DNA of 64,000 nucleotides, taken from Stenotrophomonas rhizophila (lineage in GTDB: Bacteria; Pseudomonadota; Gammaproteobacteria; Xanthomonadales; Xanthomonadaceae). The stretch spans positions 124,001 through 188,000 of the forward strand of contig NZ_JACWUO010000008.1 in NCBI RefSeq assembly GCF_020857975.1, written 5' to 3'. The notes beneath the pieces were generated by a model, which searched no databases, was not told the origin of the DNA, and saw only the letters and a program-made list of their open reading frames with translations. Positions 47,043-55,194 of the stretch are shown piece by piece (the first letter of the stretch is position 1; every line of letters begins with the position of its first letter). Made by a program: the position numbers and the translations under genes.

Positions 47043-47461
47043 TGCACTTCCACTCCCAGACGGTCCCACAGCACGCGTGGGCACAGGTACAGCATTTCAT
47101 TGGTGGCCGCGTCGACCGCCACCTGGATGGTGTGGGCGCGGGTCAGCACCTGGCCACTGCCGGCATCGAGGATCTCGTAGGCGATCTTCAGCCGGTTTTC
47201 CCATTCGGTGATGGTCGCGCGCACGCGCAGCGCCTGCCCGTACAGCAGCGGGCGGATGTACTTCACCCGCGCATCGACCACCGGCCAGAGGTAGCCGGAT
47301 TCGCCCATCTGCGGGTAGTCGTAGTTGTAACGCTGCAGCAGCGCGCAGCGCGCGATCTCGAAATACTTGAAGTAGTTGCCGTGCCACACCACGTGCATCG
47401 GGTCGCAGTCGTGGAAGGTGGGCGACAGGCTTACCTCCAGACTCAGGTCAGGGCTGGTCAT
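47039..47461 (-). CDS. Acyl-CoA/acyl-ACP thioesterase, 4-hydroxybenzoyl-CoA type (ApeK-like)
   Basis: A 140-residue hotdog thioesterase. FHDCDPMHVVWHGNYFKYFE contains the catalytic aspartate motif Dxx(D)P..VWHGNY. It may release the polyene or correct stalled ACPs. The ATG at 47461 (MTSPDLSLEV) is preferred over 47482; it overlaps the ammonia-lyase end by 14 bases. Confidence 0.91.
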   Translation of the reverse strand: MTSPDLSLEVSLSPTFHDCDPMHVVWHGNYFKYFEIARCALLQRYNYDYPQMGESGYLWPVVDARVKYIRPLLYGQALRVRATITEWENRLKIAYEILDAGSGQVLTRAHTIQVAVDAATNEMLYLCPRVLWDRLGVEVQ

Positions 47462-48995
47462 ACAGGCTCCAGCGCTGGCCACGGATATCCCCGAGCAGCG
47501 CGCGCAGCTCGCCGTCCAGCGCGCGATCTTCCTCGATCAGCGCGATGCGCGCGCACAGGTCCTGGTACATCGCATCGAGGTCGCCATGCAGGGTCGCCTT
47601 CATGCCCGCCCGCTGGCGCAGCGCCACGCCCTGGCGGGCGGTGATCAGCAGCGCGGCGACCACCTGTTCGGTCAGTTCGATCACGCGCAGGCAGTCGCGC
47701 GCGGCGATGGTGCCCATGCTGACCTTGTCCTGGTTGTGGCATTCGGTGGAACGGGAGAACACCGAGGCCGGCATGGTCTGCTTGAGCGCTTCGGCGGTCC
47801 ATGCCGATACGCTGATCTGCAGCGCCTTGAGCCCGTGGTTGATCGCCGCGCGCTCGCCGGTGGCGGCCGACAGGTTGGCCGGCAGGCCATGGTTGTAGCG
47901 CGCGTCCACCACCAGCGCCATCTGCCGGTCGAGCAGGTCGGCCAGGTTGGCGATGGTGTTCTTCAGCGCGTCCATCGCAAAGGCGATATGGCCGCCGTAG
48001 AAATGCCCGCCGTGCAGGATGCGCTCGCCGTCGACATCGATCAGCGGGTTGTCGTTGGCGCTGTTGAGTTCGGTCTCGATCAGCTGGCGCATGAACGGCA
48101 GCGCGTCCTGCACCACCCCGATCACGTGCGGGGCGCAGCGCAGCGAGTAGCGGTCCTGCAGGCGCTGTTCGTTGCGCGGCGGGCGGTCGCTGTGCAGGTC
48201 CTGGCGCAGCCGCGCGGCGATCTGCATCTGGCCCGGGTGCGGCTTGGCGGCGAACAGCATTTCATCGAAATGGTGCGCGTTGCCGTCGCTGGCCAGCACG
48301 TTGAACGCGGTCAGGCGCGTGGCGAGCTTGGTCAGGTAATCGGCGCGATCGAAGGCCAGGCAGGCCAGCGCGGTCATCACCGCGGTGCCGTTCATGATCG
48401 CCAGGCCTTCCTTGGGGCGCAGCCGCAGCGGGGCCATGCCGATCTCGGCCAGCACCTCGGCGGCCGGGCGGCGCGCGCCCTGGTACATCACCTCGCGCTC
48501 GCCACACAGCACCGCGGCCACGTAGGACAGCGGGGTGAGATCGCCACTGGCACCGACCGAGCCTTCGGCCGGGATCAGCGGCAGCACATCGTGGCGCAAC
48601 AGCGTGGCCAGGCCCTGCAGCAGCGGGTGGCTGACCCCGGACATGCCGCGCACCAGCGAGGCCAGGCGCGCGGCGATCACCGCGCGGGTTTCGGCCTCGT
48701 CCAGGAACCGGCCCAGGCCGCAGCCGTGGTAGGTGAACAGGTGGTGCGGCAGTTCGGCCACCAGCGCCGGCGGGATGTTGACCGTGCACGAGTCGCCGTA
48801 GCCGGTGGTCACCCCATAGATGACGCCGTCCTCGCGCAGCAGGCGGTCGAGGAAATCGGCGCCCTTCTGGATGCGCGCCTGGAACGCCGGGTCGTCGCTG
48901 ACCACGGCCTGGGCCTGGCGCTGGGACAGCGCGATCACGTCTTCGATGGTCAGCGGCGCATCGCCGAAGCGGATTTGGGGTGACTTACTTGCCAT
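47448..48995 (-). CDS. Aromatic amino acid ammonia-lyase (HAL/TAL/PAL family)
   Basis: A 515-residue MIO enzyme. The autocatalytic Ala-Ser-Gly is at 149-151 in VGASGDLTPL, catalytic Tyr60 in YGVTTGYGDS, and a His at 90 in FTYHGCGLG lies in the substrate-selecting loop, as in TAL and HAL, in place of the Phe of many PALs. Annotated relatives in xanthomonad pigment clusters are called histidine ammonia-lyase, but no other hut gene is here. An aromatic starter such as coumarate is equally possible. It overlaps both neighbours. Confidence 0.92.
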   Translation of the reverse strand: MASKSPQIRFGDAPLTIEDVIALSQRQAQAVVSDDPAFQARIQKGADFLDRLLREDGVIYGVTTGYGDSCTVNIPPALVAELPHHLFTYHGCGLGRFLDEAETRAVIAARLASLVRGMSGVSHPLLQGLATLLRHDVLPLIPAEGSVGASGDLTPLSYVAAVLCGEREVMYQGARRPAAEVLAEIGMAPLRLRPKEGLAIMNGTAVMTALACLAFDRADYLTKLATRLTAFNVLASDGNAHHFDEMLFAAKPHPGQMQIAARLRQDLHSDRPPRNEQRLQDRYSLRCAPHVIGVVQDALPFMRQLIETELNSANDNPLIDVDGERILHGGHFYGGHIAFAMDALKNTIANLADLLDRQMALVVDARYNHGLPANLSAATGERAAINHGLKALQISVSAWTAEALKQTMPASVFSRSTECHNQDKVSMGTIAARDCLRVIELTEQVVAALLITARQGVALRQRAGMKATLHGDLDAMYQDLCARIALIEEDRALDGELRALLGDIRGQRWSLYDQP

Positions 48996-49932
48996 GAGAT
49001 GCCTGATCCCAGAAGGGGAAGAAATTGAACCAGTCCAAGGGTGCCTGGGCGACCTGAACTTCCAGCCACCGGGCAAATTGTTCGGCCTGCGCGGTCAGCG
49101 CGGCATCGCGCGAGCCACGCGGCAATACGATGCGGTCGCTGAAATGTTCAAATCGCACGCGGTAGCCGTCGCCTTCATGCAGGCAGGCCATGGTGTAGAC
49201 CGGGCAGGCCAGCGCCGAGGCCAGCACATAGGCGCCGATCGGGAACTGCGCCACATGGCCCAGGAATGGCGCCGGCACGGTACGGCCACCGCGCAGCGGC
49301 ACGCGGTCGCCGACGATGGCCACAAAGCCGCCGGCCTCGACCCGGCGCTGCAGTTCCACCGCGGTGGCCGGGCCCATGTCGGTGACCTGCATCAGCTCCA
49401 CCGAGGCCAGCGGATCCAGGCGCTGCATCAGCCGGTTGAACCGCTGCGCGTGGGCGGTATGCACCAGCACGGTGATGCGGAAACCGGGCACCTGTTCGGC
49501 CAGCACCTGGCACAGTTCCAGGCAGCCGATATGCGCGGTGAGGATCAGCCCGCCTTCGCGGCGCGCGATCTTGTCCAGCATCAGGTCGCGCTGCAGGCGG
49601 ATACGGCTGGGCGGATAGCGCCCGCCCAGGCCGAGCAGCTTGTCCAGCAAGGTATCGGCGAACAGCGCGAAGTGCTTCAGGCTGGTCCAGCGCCCAGGCC
49701 GGCGGCCGAGCACGCCGGTATGCGCCTGCAGCCGGCGCAGGTACTGCAGCGAAGACCGCCGGGCCACGCCGTTGCCCAGCCAGTGGCACAGCACCACCGG
49801 GTACACGCACAGCCGGAACGGCCAGCGCCCCAACCAGCGGTGCACCCAGCACAGGAACAGCACCCCGGCGGCCGAGGTGGTCTCGCCCAGGTCGGCCCAG
49901 TGCGGGGCATTGGCCGGCGCCGGCGCGGTCAT
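48985..49932 (-). CDS. LpxL-like lipid acyltransferase (ApeJ C-terminal-like)
   Basis: A 315-residue acyltransferase of the lauroyl/myristoyl transferase family. TAHIGCLEL is the HX4E catalytic motif, and GDRVPLRGGRTV forms the later substrate block. It probably adds an acyl or pigment chain to a lipid carrier in the inner membrane. In some aryl polyene clusters this domain is fused to a glycosyltransferase; here both are separate genes overlapping by four bases. Confidence 0.89.
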   Translation of the reverse strand: MTAPAPANAPHWADLGETTSAAGVLFLCWVHRWLGRWPFRLCVYPVVLCHWLGNGVARRSSLQYLRRLQAHTGVLGRRPGRWTSLKHFALFADTLLDKLLGLGGRYPPSRIRLQRDLMLDKIARREGGLILTAHIGCLELCQVLAEQVPGFRITVLVHTAHAQRFNRLMQRLDPLASVELMQVTDMGPATAVELQRRVEAGGFVAIVGDRVPLRGGRTVPAPFLGHVAQFPIGAYVLASALACPVYTMACLHEGDGYRVRFEHFSDRIVLPRGSRDAALTAQAEQFARWLEVQVAQAPLDWFNFFPFWDQASHGK

Positions 49933-50717
49933 GCCGGCGTCGCTCCGCGCAGGCGGCGCCACAGCAGGCGGGGCGCGCGGCGCAGCATGCCGAAGAACAG
50001 CCGGGTGTGCATGCCGCTGATGCGTACGTTGTCGCGCCACACATCGAAGTGCGACACGCCGTCGCTGGGATAGGTGACCCGGGTCGGCAGGTTGATCACC
50101 GCCACCTCGCGCCAGAACAGGCGCACCAATATCTCGCTGTCGAAATCCATGCGCCGGCCGATGGTTTCCTCGCCGACCAGGCCGCTGACCGGCGCCAGCG
50201 GATAGACCCGGAAGCCGCACATCGAATCGCGGATCTGCAGCGACAGGGTGTTGATCCAGACCCAGACATGGGTGGCGTAACGGCCATACAGGCGCGCCTT
50301 GGGCACGCTGGCATCGTAGACCGGGATGCCGCAGATCACCGCCCCGGGATGCTGCCGGGCCAGCGCGACAAAGCGCGGGATATCGCCCGGGTCGTGCTGG
50401 CCGTCGGCATCGATCTGCAGCACGTGGCTGTGGCCGCGGCCGGCCGCGGCGGCGAACCCGGCCAGCATCGCCCCGCCCTTGCCCTGGTTGGCCGGCAGCC
50501 GCAGCAGCGTGACCTGCGGCGCGTGCGCGGCGGCCAGTGCATCCAGCACCTGCGCGCAGCCGGCATGCGAGCCGTCGTCGACCAGCAGGCACGGCAGCCC
50601 GCTGTCGATCACTCCGCGCACCACCGCGCCGATGGCGTGCTGGTGGTCGTAGACCGGGATCACTACCAGTGGCGTGAACGGCATCGCCGTCAGGCCCGTG
50701 CGGGATGGGTCATGCAT
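49929..50717 (-). CDS. Glycosyltransferase family 2 (ApeJ N-terminal-like)
   Basis: A 262-residue GT-A enzyme. LVVIPVYDHQHAIG opens the fold, LLVDDGS follows, and the DxD motif is QIDADGQHDPGD. GFRVYPLAPV and RMDFDSEI close the donor and acceptor region. It probably puts a sugar on the polyene carrier lipid. The start at 50717 (MHDPSRTG) overlaps the AMP ligase by eight bases; ATG at 50684 is possible. Confidence 0.89.
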   Translation of the reverse strand: MHDPSRTGLTAMPFTPLVVIPVYDHQHAIGAVVRGVIDSGLPCLLVDDGSHAGCAQVLDALAAAHAPQVTLLRLPANQGKGGAMLAGFAAAAGRGHSHVLQIDADGQHDPGDIPRFVALARQHPGAVICGIPVYDASVPKARLYGRYATHVWVWINTLSLQIRDSMCGFRVYPLAPVSGLVGEETIGRRMDFDSEILVRLFWREVAVINLPTRVTYPSDGVSHFDVWRDNVRISGMHTRLFFGMLRRAPRLLWRRLRGATPA

Positions 50718-52395
50718 CGCCGAACACCACCCGGCCACTGGCGTGCACGCCGTGGTCGGACACATAACGGAAGCTCAGCACCGATTTGTCCGCATCCCAG
50801 CCCAGGGTGAGCTGCAGGCAGTCGCCGGGGCGGGCCACGTGCTGGAACTTCAGCGCATCCATCCGTTCGAACCGCGGCGGCATGGCGAACGCTTCGCGCG
50901 CGTAGTGGATCGCCCAGTCCAGCTGGACCACCCCGGGCAGGATCCTGGCCTGCGGAAAATGCCCGTCAAAGGCCACCAGGTCCGCGTCCAGCGGCAGCAG
51001 CAGCGACGCCGCCGCCGCATCGCGCTGCTGCCATTGCGCCGCCGGCAGCAACGGCCGGAACAGCGCGCCCAGCGCGGCGGCGGTGACCTTGCCCTGTGCG
51101 TTGTACGGCCACTCGTCGATGAACCGCCAGCGGCGCGGGCGGGTCACCGCATCGTGGCTGTCGGCCAGGTGCGCGCTCAGCGCCTGCGCATGGCGGCGGC
51201 GCTGCGCATCGTCCCACTGCGCCACCCCGGCCTGCGCCGGCACCACCACCGCGGCCAGCTGTTCGCGCGTGCCCGGCAGCACCAGCACGCGCACCTCCTG
51301 GACCCATGGGTGCGCACGCAGCTGCTGTTCCAGCGCGTCCAGCGAGACCCGGCGTTCTTCGATCTTGACGATGCGGTCGGCGCGGCCGAGCAGGCGGAAA
51401 CTGCGCCCGGCATCGGCCTCGACCCGGTCCTGGGTCTGCCACCAGTCCGCGCTGTCCAGGTGCGGCGAGGACACCGCCAGGCAACCGTCCTGGATCTTCC
51501 AGGCCACCCCGGGCAGCGGGTGCCACTGCGGCTGCCCGGCGCTCCAGCGGCGCCAGGCGATGCCGCCGGTCTCGCTGCTGCCGAACACTTCGGTCGGCGC
51601 CACGCCCAGCAAGGCGCGCGCCTGCAGGGCGGCCTCTTCGGGCAGCGGGCCGCCGGAGGAGAACACCGCGCGCAGGCAGCCGCCCAGCGCGGACCAGTCC
51701 AGCTGTTCGGGCAGGCGCTTGAGATGGGCCGGGGTGGCCACCAGTACCGAGGGGCCCTGCGCCAGCGCACTGACCAGGTCTTCGTGGAAGAAGCGCCGCG
51801 GCTGGATCGCACGCCCGGCCGCCAGCGGCCACAACACGCGGAACAACAGGCCGTAGATGTGCTGGTGCGAGACCGTACCGTGCACCTGCGCGCCTTCCAG
51901 CTGTTGGCCGAAGGCCGCCTGCAGCGCGTCCACTTCCGCGGTCAGCTGGCGCATGCGCTTGACGATCGCGCTGGGCGCGCCGGTGCTGCCGGAGGTGAAC
52001 ACCACCAGCTCCAGGGCATCCTGGTCCAGCGGGGCCAGCGCCGCATCGGCCGGCGCTGCGGCGTACGGCTGCAACGGGGCGTACCGGGCCGGCACGTCGC
52101 CGGCAAACCCGGCCACCCGCGGGCTCAGTCCTTCCAGCGTGCCCGGCAGGTTGTCGCCGCCCAGGAATACCCGCTTGCCGGCATGCCAGGCGCCCAGCAG
52201 GGCGGCGGCGAAGGCCAGCGTATCGTCGAAGTACAGCGCCCAGTCACGGCCCGGCGCGGCCGCGAAGGCCTGCTGCCAGCCCAGTACCTGCAGGCGGAAC
52301 GCGGGATGGTCGACCTGCCCGTGCGCGGCCACGCCGACGCTGCGGCCAGGCCGCGGCGCCACCACCAGACGGTCCAGTGCGATCCACTCAGCCAT
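50710..52395 (-). CDS. AMP-dependent acyl-ACP synthetase fused to a hotdog dehydratase (ApeH-ApeI-like)
   Basis: A 561-residue fusion. Residues 1-440 form an adenylating domain with the phosphate loop VVFTSGSTGAPS, FGSSETGGIAWRR and LLGRADRIVKIEERRVSL, and the lysine in YNAQGKVTAA. Residues 460-561 form a FabA/ApeI-like hotdog domain with the histidine in FDGHFPQARILPGV. It would load hydroxybenzoate onto an ACP, and the second half may dehydrate early intermediates. The ATG at 52395 overlaps the membrane protein gene by eight bases. Confidence 0.9.
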   Translation of the reverse strand: MAEWIALDRLVVAPRPGRSVGVAAHGQVDHPAFRLQVLGWQQAFAAAPGRDWALYFDDTLAFAAALLGAWHAGKRVFLGGDNLPGTLEGLSPRVAGFAGDVPARYAPLQPYAAAPADAALAPLDQDALELVVFTSGSTGAPSAIVKRMRQLTAEVDALQAAFGQQLEGAQVHGTVSHQHIYGLLFRVLWPLAAGRAIQPRRFFHEDLVSALAQGPSVLVATPAHLKRLPEQLDWSALGGCLRAVFSSGGPLPEEAALQARALLGVAPTEVFGSSETGGIAWRRWSAGQPQWHPLPGVAWKIQDGCLAVSSPHLDSADWWQTQDRVEADAGRSFRLLGRADRIVKIEERRVSLDALEQQLRAHPWVQEVRVLVLPGTREQLAAVVVPAQAGVAQWDDAQRRRHAQALSAHLADSHDAVTRPRRWRFIDEWPYNAQGKVTAAALGALFRPLLPAAQWQQRDAAAASLLLPLDADLVAFDGHFPQARILPGVVQLDWAIHYAREAFAMPPRFERMDALKFQHVARPGDCLQLTLGWDADKSVLSFRYVSDHGVHASGRVVFGDA

Positions 52396-52939
52396 GCACA
52401 TGCGCCGCTTTCACCCGCCGCCGCACCAGCCATTCACCGGCAAACAGAACACCCATCATCACGTACGCCAACAATCCGTTGTATAGCGCCCAGACCTGGT
52501 TGGACGCCCACAGCGCCGTGGCCAGGGCCAGAGCCCCGTTGAGGACAAAAAACCCGCACCACACCCAGGTGACGCGGCGGGTATAGGCCACCGCGAACGG
52601 CGGCAGGTCCGGCTCGCCCAGCCGCGCCAGCCGTTCCACCGCGCTGGGCGGGAAACGCAGGCTGGTGGCGAAGATCACCAGCATCACCGCATTGACCAGG
52701 GCCGGGTACAGCTTCAGCGGCAGCGCCTGGTTGAAGGCGGTGGCCACCAGCGCCAGTGCCCCGGCGCCCAGCGCGGCCACCCACCACACCGGCTGGCGGG
52801 TGGTCAGCGCGCGCAGCGCGGCCAGCCCGAACAGCAGCAGCGACAGCCAGCGCGGCTCGAAGCGGCCCAGCGACAGGTACACCACCAGCGGGTACGCCAG
52901 CGACAGCAACGCAAACGCCGCGACGCGCACCCGGACCAT
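52388..52939 (-). CDS. COG4648-type membrane protein of pigment cluster, ApeG-like
   Basis: A 183-residue protein with five to six hydrophobic helices. YPLVVYLSLGRFEPRWL and RFPPSAVERLARLGEP are its conserved-looking blocks, the latter in a cytoplasmic loop. Relatives are found between ACPs and the AMP ligase in aryl polyene clusters. Its role is not established; the name ketosynthase used for some relatives is not supported, as there is no condensing motif. Confidence 0.82.
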   Translation of the reverse strand: MVRVRVAAFALLSLAYPLVVYLSLGRFEPRWLSLLLFGLAALRALTTRQPVWWVAALGAGALALVATAFNQALPLKLYPALVNAVMLVIFATSLRFPPSAVERLARLGEPDLPPFAVAYTRRVTWVWCGFFVLNGALALATALWASNQVWALYNGLLAYVMMGVLFAGEWLVRRRVKAAHVHG

Positions 52940-52961
52940 GGTCAGTGTTCAGCGGCGGCCG

Positions 52962-53219
52962 TCAGGCGGCCGCTTGCCCGGGCAACAGCCCATGCACGAC
53001 ATCGACGATGTCCTGCACGGTGCGCACCGACTTGAACGCCTCCGGCTGCAGGTTGCGGCCGAGCAGCGGCTTGAGCTGCACGATCAGGTCGACCGCATCG
53101 ATGCTGTCGATGTCCAGGTCGTCGTACAGGCGCGCCTCGGGCGTGATGCGGGCCGGCTCGATCTCAAAGCTGTCCTTGAGGATCTTGACGATACGCTCGA
53201 AAAGTTCGTTCTTGGTCAT
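52962..53219 (-). CDS. Acyl carrier protein, ApeF-like
   Basis: An 85-residue ACP. The phosphopantetheine serine lies in DDLDIDSIDAVDL. Length and four-helix pattern are usual. It carries growing chains as thioesters. A 4'-phosphopantetheinyl transferase is not present in this window and must act from elsewhere. It follows the other ACP by 17 bases. Confidence 0.94.
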   Translation of the reverse strand: MTKNELFERIVKILKDSFEIEPARITPEARLYDDLDIDSIDAVDLIVQLKPLLGRNLQPEAFKSVRTVQDIVDVVHGLLPGQAAA

Positions 53220-53236
53220 GGCAAATCCTGACGCCG

Positions 53237-53497
53237 TTACGACGGCTGACGTGCAGCGACGAACTCGCTCAGGGCACGCACGCTGGAAAAATGGCGACGG
53301 GTCTCTTCCGAATCCGCAGACAGGCTGACACCGTACTTTTTCTGCAGGGCCAAACCAAGTTCAAGTGCGTCAATCGAGTCCAGCCCCAGCCCCTCGACGA
53401 ACAAGGGCGCAGCCGGGTCGATGTCTTCGGGAGTGATGTCTTCCAGTGAAAGCGATGAAATGATCAATTCCTTGATCTCGTGCTCAAGTGCCTGCAC
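53237..53497 (-). CDS. Acyl carrier protein, ApeE-like
   Basis: An ACP of about 86 residues, with phosphopantetheine site GLGLDSIDALELG. I prefer GTG at 53497, giving MQALEHEIKEL, because GGAG stands nine bases before it and this is the usual ACP N-terminus. An ATG at 53533 would add 12 residues and increase overlap with the acyltransferase gene to 50 bases. Two ACPs with different sequence allow separate starter and extender loading. Confidence 0.9.
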   Translation of the reverse strand: MQALEHEIKELIISSLSLEDITPEDIDPAAPLFVEGLGLDSIDALELGLALQKKYGVSLSADSEETRRHFSSVRALSEFVAARQPS

Positions 53498-54287
53498 GGC
53501 TCGGTTCTCCAGCGAAGTCAAAGTAATGGGCAAGATGCTCGGTCACGCGCCGCGCCGCCAAGGCATCCCCCCTGGGCGTATCGTCGGCACCCGCCAGGAA
53601 GGGGGCGATCGGGAGATCTTCCCCGACTTCCAGCTGAACGTGAAAACGCCGTGATGGCACACGATACCATTTCTGGCCCTTGGTCAGGGTAGGCGGGGTA
53701 CAGGTGATCCGGACCGGGGTGATGTCCAGCCGGCCGCGCACGGCGATGTTGGCCGCCCCGCGCTGCAGGCGCAGCGGCTGGCCCGGCACGGTGCGGGTGC
53801 CCTCGGGGAAGATCACCAGGTTGCCGCCGGCGTGGACGGCGGCGATGCAGTCGTCGATCAGCCCGGCCCCGTCGTCGTTGGACACATAGCCGGCGGCCCG
53901 GACCGGGCCGCGCATGAACGGGTTGCAGGCCACGGCCTGCTTGACCACGCAGTCGGCATTGGGCAACTGGGCGATCAGCAGCACCACGTCGATCAGGGTG
54001 GGATGGTTGGCCAGGATCAGCAGGCCGTTGCGCTGCAGGCGTTCGCCGCCGCGGATCTCATAGGTCATCACCCCCAGCCGGCGCATCAGCGCGACATGGC
54101 TGGCGAAACTGAACTGGACCAGCCGGCGCGCCAGCCGGCGCCGCCGGGCCGGGTCGCCGACCAGCAACAGCAGCGGCAACAGCAGCCCGCCCAGCAGCAG
54201 CCCGCCGATGCCGAACACGGCAAAGCAGACGGCGGTGCCCAGCAGCCGCCAGGCGTGGTCGAGCCGGGCTGTCCAGCGCTCAGCCAT
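53484..54287 (-). CDS. PlsC-like 1-acylglycerol acyltransferase, ApeD-like
   Basis: A 267-residue membrane-bound acyltransferase. A long hydrophobic N-terminal helix (about residues 15-40) precedes NHPTLID (the HX4D site), the FMRGPVR block and FPEGTR. In aryl polyene clusters this enzyme is thought to take part in making the membrane lipid to which the polyene is attached. It overlaps the chain-length-factor gene by eight bases. Confidence 0.92.
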   Translation of the reverse strand: MAERWTARLDHAWRLLGTAVCFAVFGIGGLLLGGLLLPLLLLVGDPARRRRLARRLVQFSFASHVALMRRLGVMTYEIRGGERLQRNGLLILANHPTLIDVVLLIAQLPNADCVVKQAVACNPFMRGPVRAAGYVSNDDGAGLIDDCIAAVHAGGNLVIFPEGTRTVPGQPLRLQRGAANIAVRGRLDITPVRITCTPPTLTKGQKWYRVPSRRFHVQLEVGEDLPIAPFLAGADDTPRGDALAARRVTEHLAHYFDFAGEPSRAGT

Positions 54288-55014
54288 GGCGCTGCCAGGT
54301 CCATTGCTGGCCGTCGCTGGCCAACGCCAGCGTGGCGTCGTCGGAAAGCAGGAAGCGCAGCACGTCCAGGCCATGCGGCAGGCTCCGCGCGGCACTGTCG
54401 GCGGTGGCCGCGCCCCAGCCCAGCGACAGCCGGGTACCGGGCCGGTCGGCCGCGGCCAGGCGCCAGCACCAGGCGTAGTAAGGGTCCGGCTCGTCGGCAA
54501 AGTCGGCGTAGACCGGCGGCAATGGCGATTCGTACACGATCACGCGTACCTCCGGGGCACCGTCGGCGAGCAGGCCGAAGGCTTCCACGCAGGCGGCCTC
54601 GACCGTGGCCCGGCCGGCGGCCAGGGCCAGGTAGTTGCCGTGGTGGCCGCGGGCGATCGAATACAGCGCGGCCACCGCGTTGTGCACCGACAGGCCGAAC
54701 GCGGTCGGCGACATGCTGTTGTCGGCGCCCAGGGTGTCCAGCAGTTCCATCGATCGCGCCACGTCGCCGTGGCGGGAAGCGAACACCAGCGGGACTTGGC
54801 CGCCGTCATCGGGCTGCTCGCACCAGCACGCGGCCTGGATGGCCATGCGCCCCAGCCGCTCGATCCGGCGCCGCTGCATCGCCGGCACCTCCGACAACGC
54901 CGGGGTGTCGGCGCCGCTGGGCAGCGTGGGGGCCTGCGCCCAGGCCTGCCAATCCGATTTCGTGGTCAGGCCCGGTGCCCAGGCCGACCAATCCACAACA
55001 GAGAACTCGATCAT
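54280..55014 (-). CDS. Ketosynthase chain-length factor, ApeC-like
   Basis: A 244-residue protein with half a condensing fold (ketoacyl-synt_2). It has LVFASRHGDVARSMELL and MSPTAFGLSVHNAVAALYSI, but no active-site Cys and no His pair, so it should act only as a partner. In known systems it forms a heterodimer with the ApeO ketosynthase and sets polyene length. It is the first gene of the long operon; the promoter must be in the 180 bases between it and xanB2. Confidence 0.92.
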   Translation of the reverse strand: MIEFSVVDWSAWAPGLTTKSDWQAWAQAPTLPSGADTPALSEVPAMQRRRIERLGRMAIQAACWCEQPDDGGQVPLVFASRHGDVARSMELLDTLGADNSMSPTAFGLSVHNAVAALYSIARGHHGNYLALAAGRATVEAACVEAFGLLADGAPEVRVIVYESPLPPVYADFADEPDPYYAWCWRLAAADRPGTRLSLGWGAATADSAARSLPHGLDVLRFLLSDDATLALASDGQQWTWQRHG

Positions 55015-55194
55015 TCACGCCAACATAGTGATGGGCACCAGAAAGGACACGAGCCGGATGGCGACACGGGCCGGCCCCCCCATTCCAGCCGACCCGCACC
55101 TGTCTTGGACATCGTCCGGCGCCCATGGGGACGCCGTGAAAAGGAGCGCACGCTATCATGACACCCTCGGCACCGGCAGCATTCACAATCTGAA

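Noticed and set aside
55154..55159. TATCAT as a firm xanB2 promoter
   Set aside because: No -35 element at proper spacing; mentioned only as a possibility within the gene entry.
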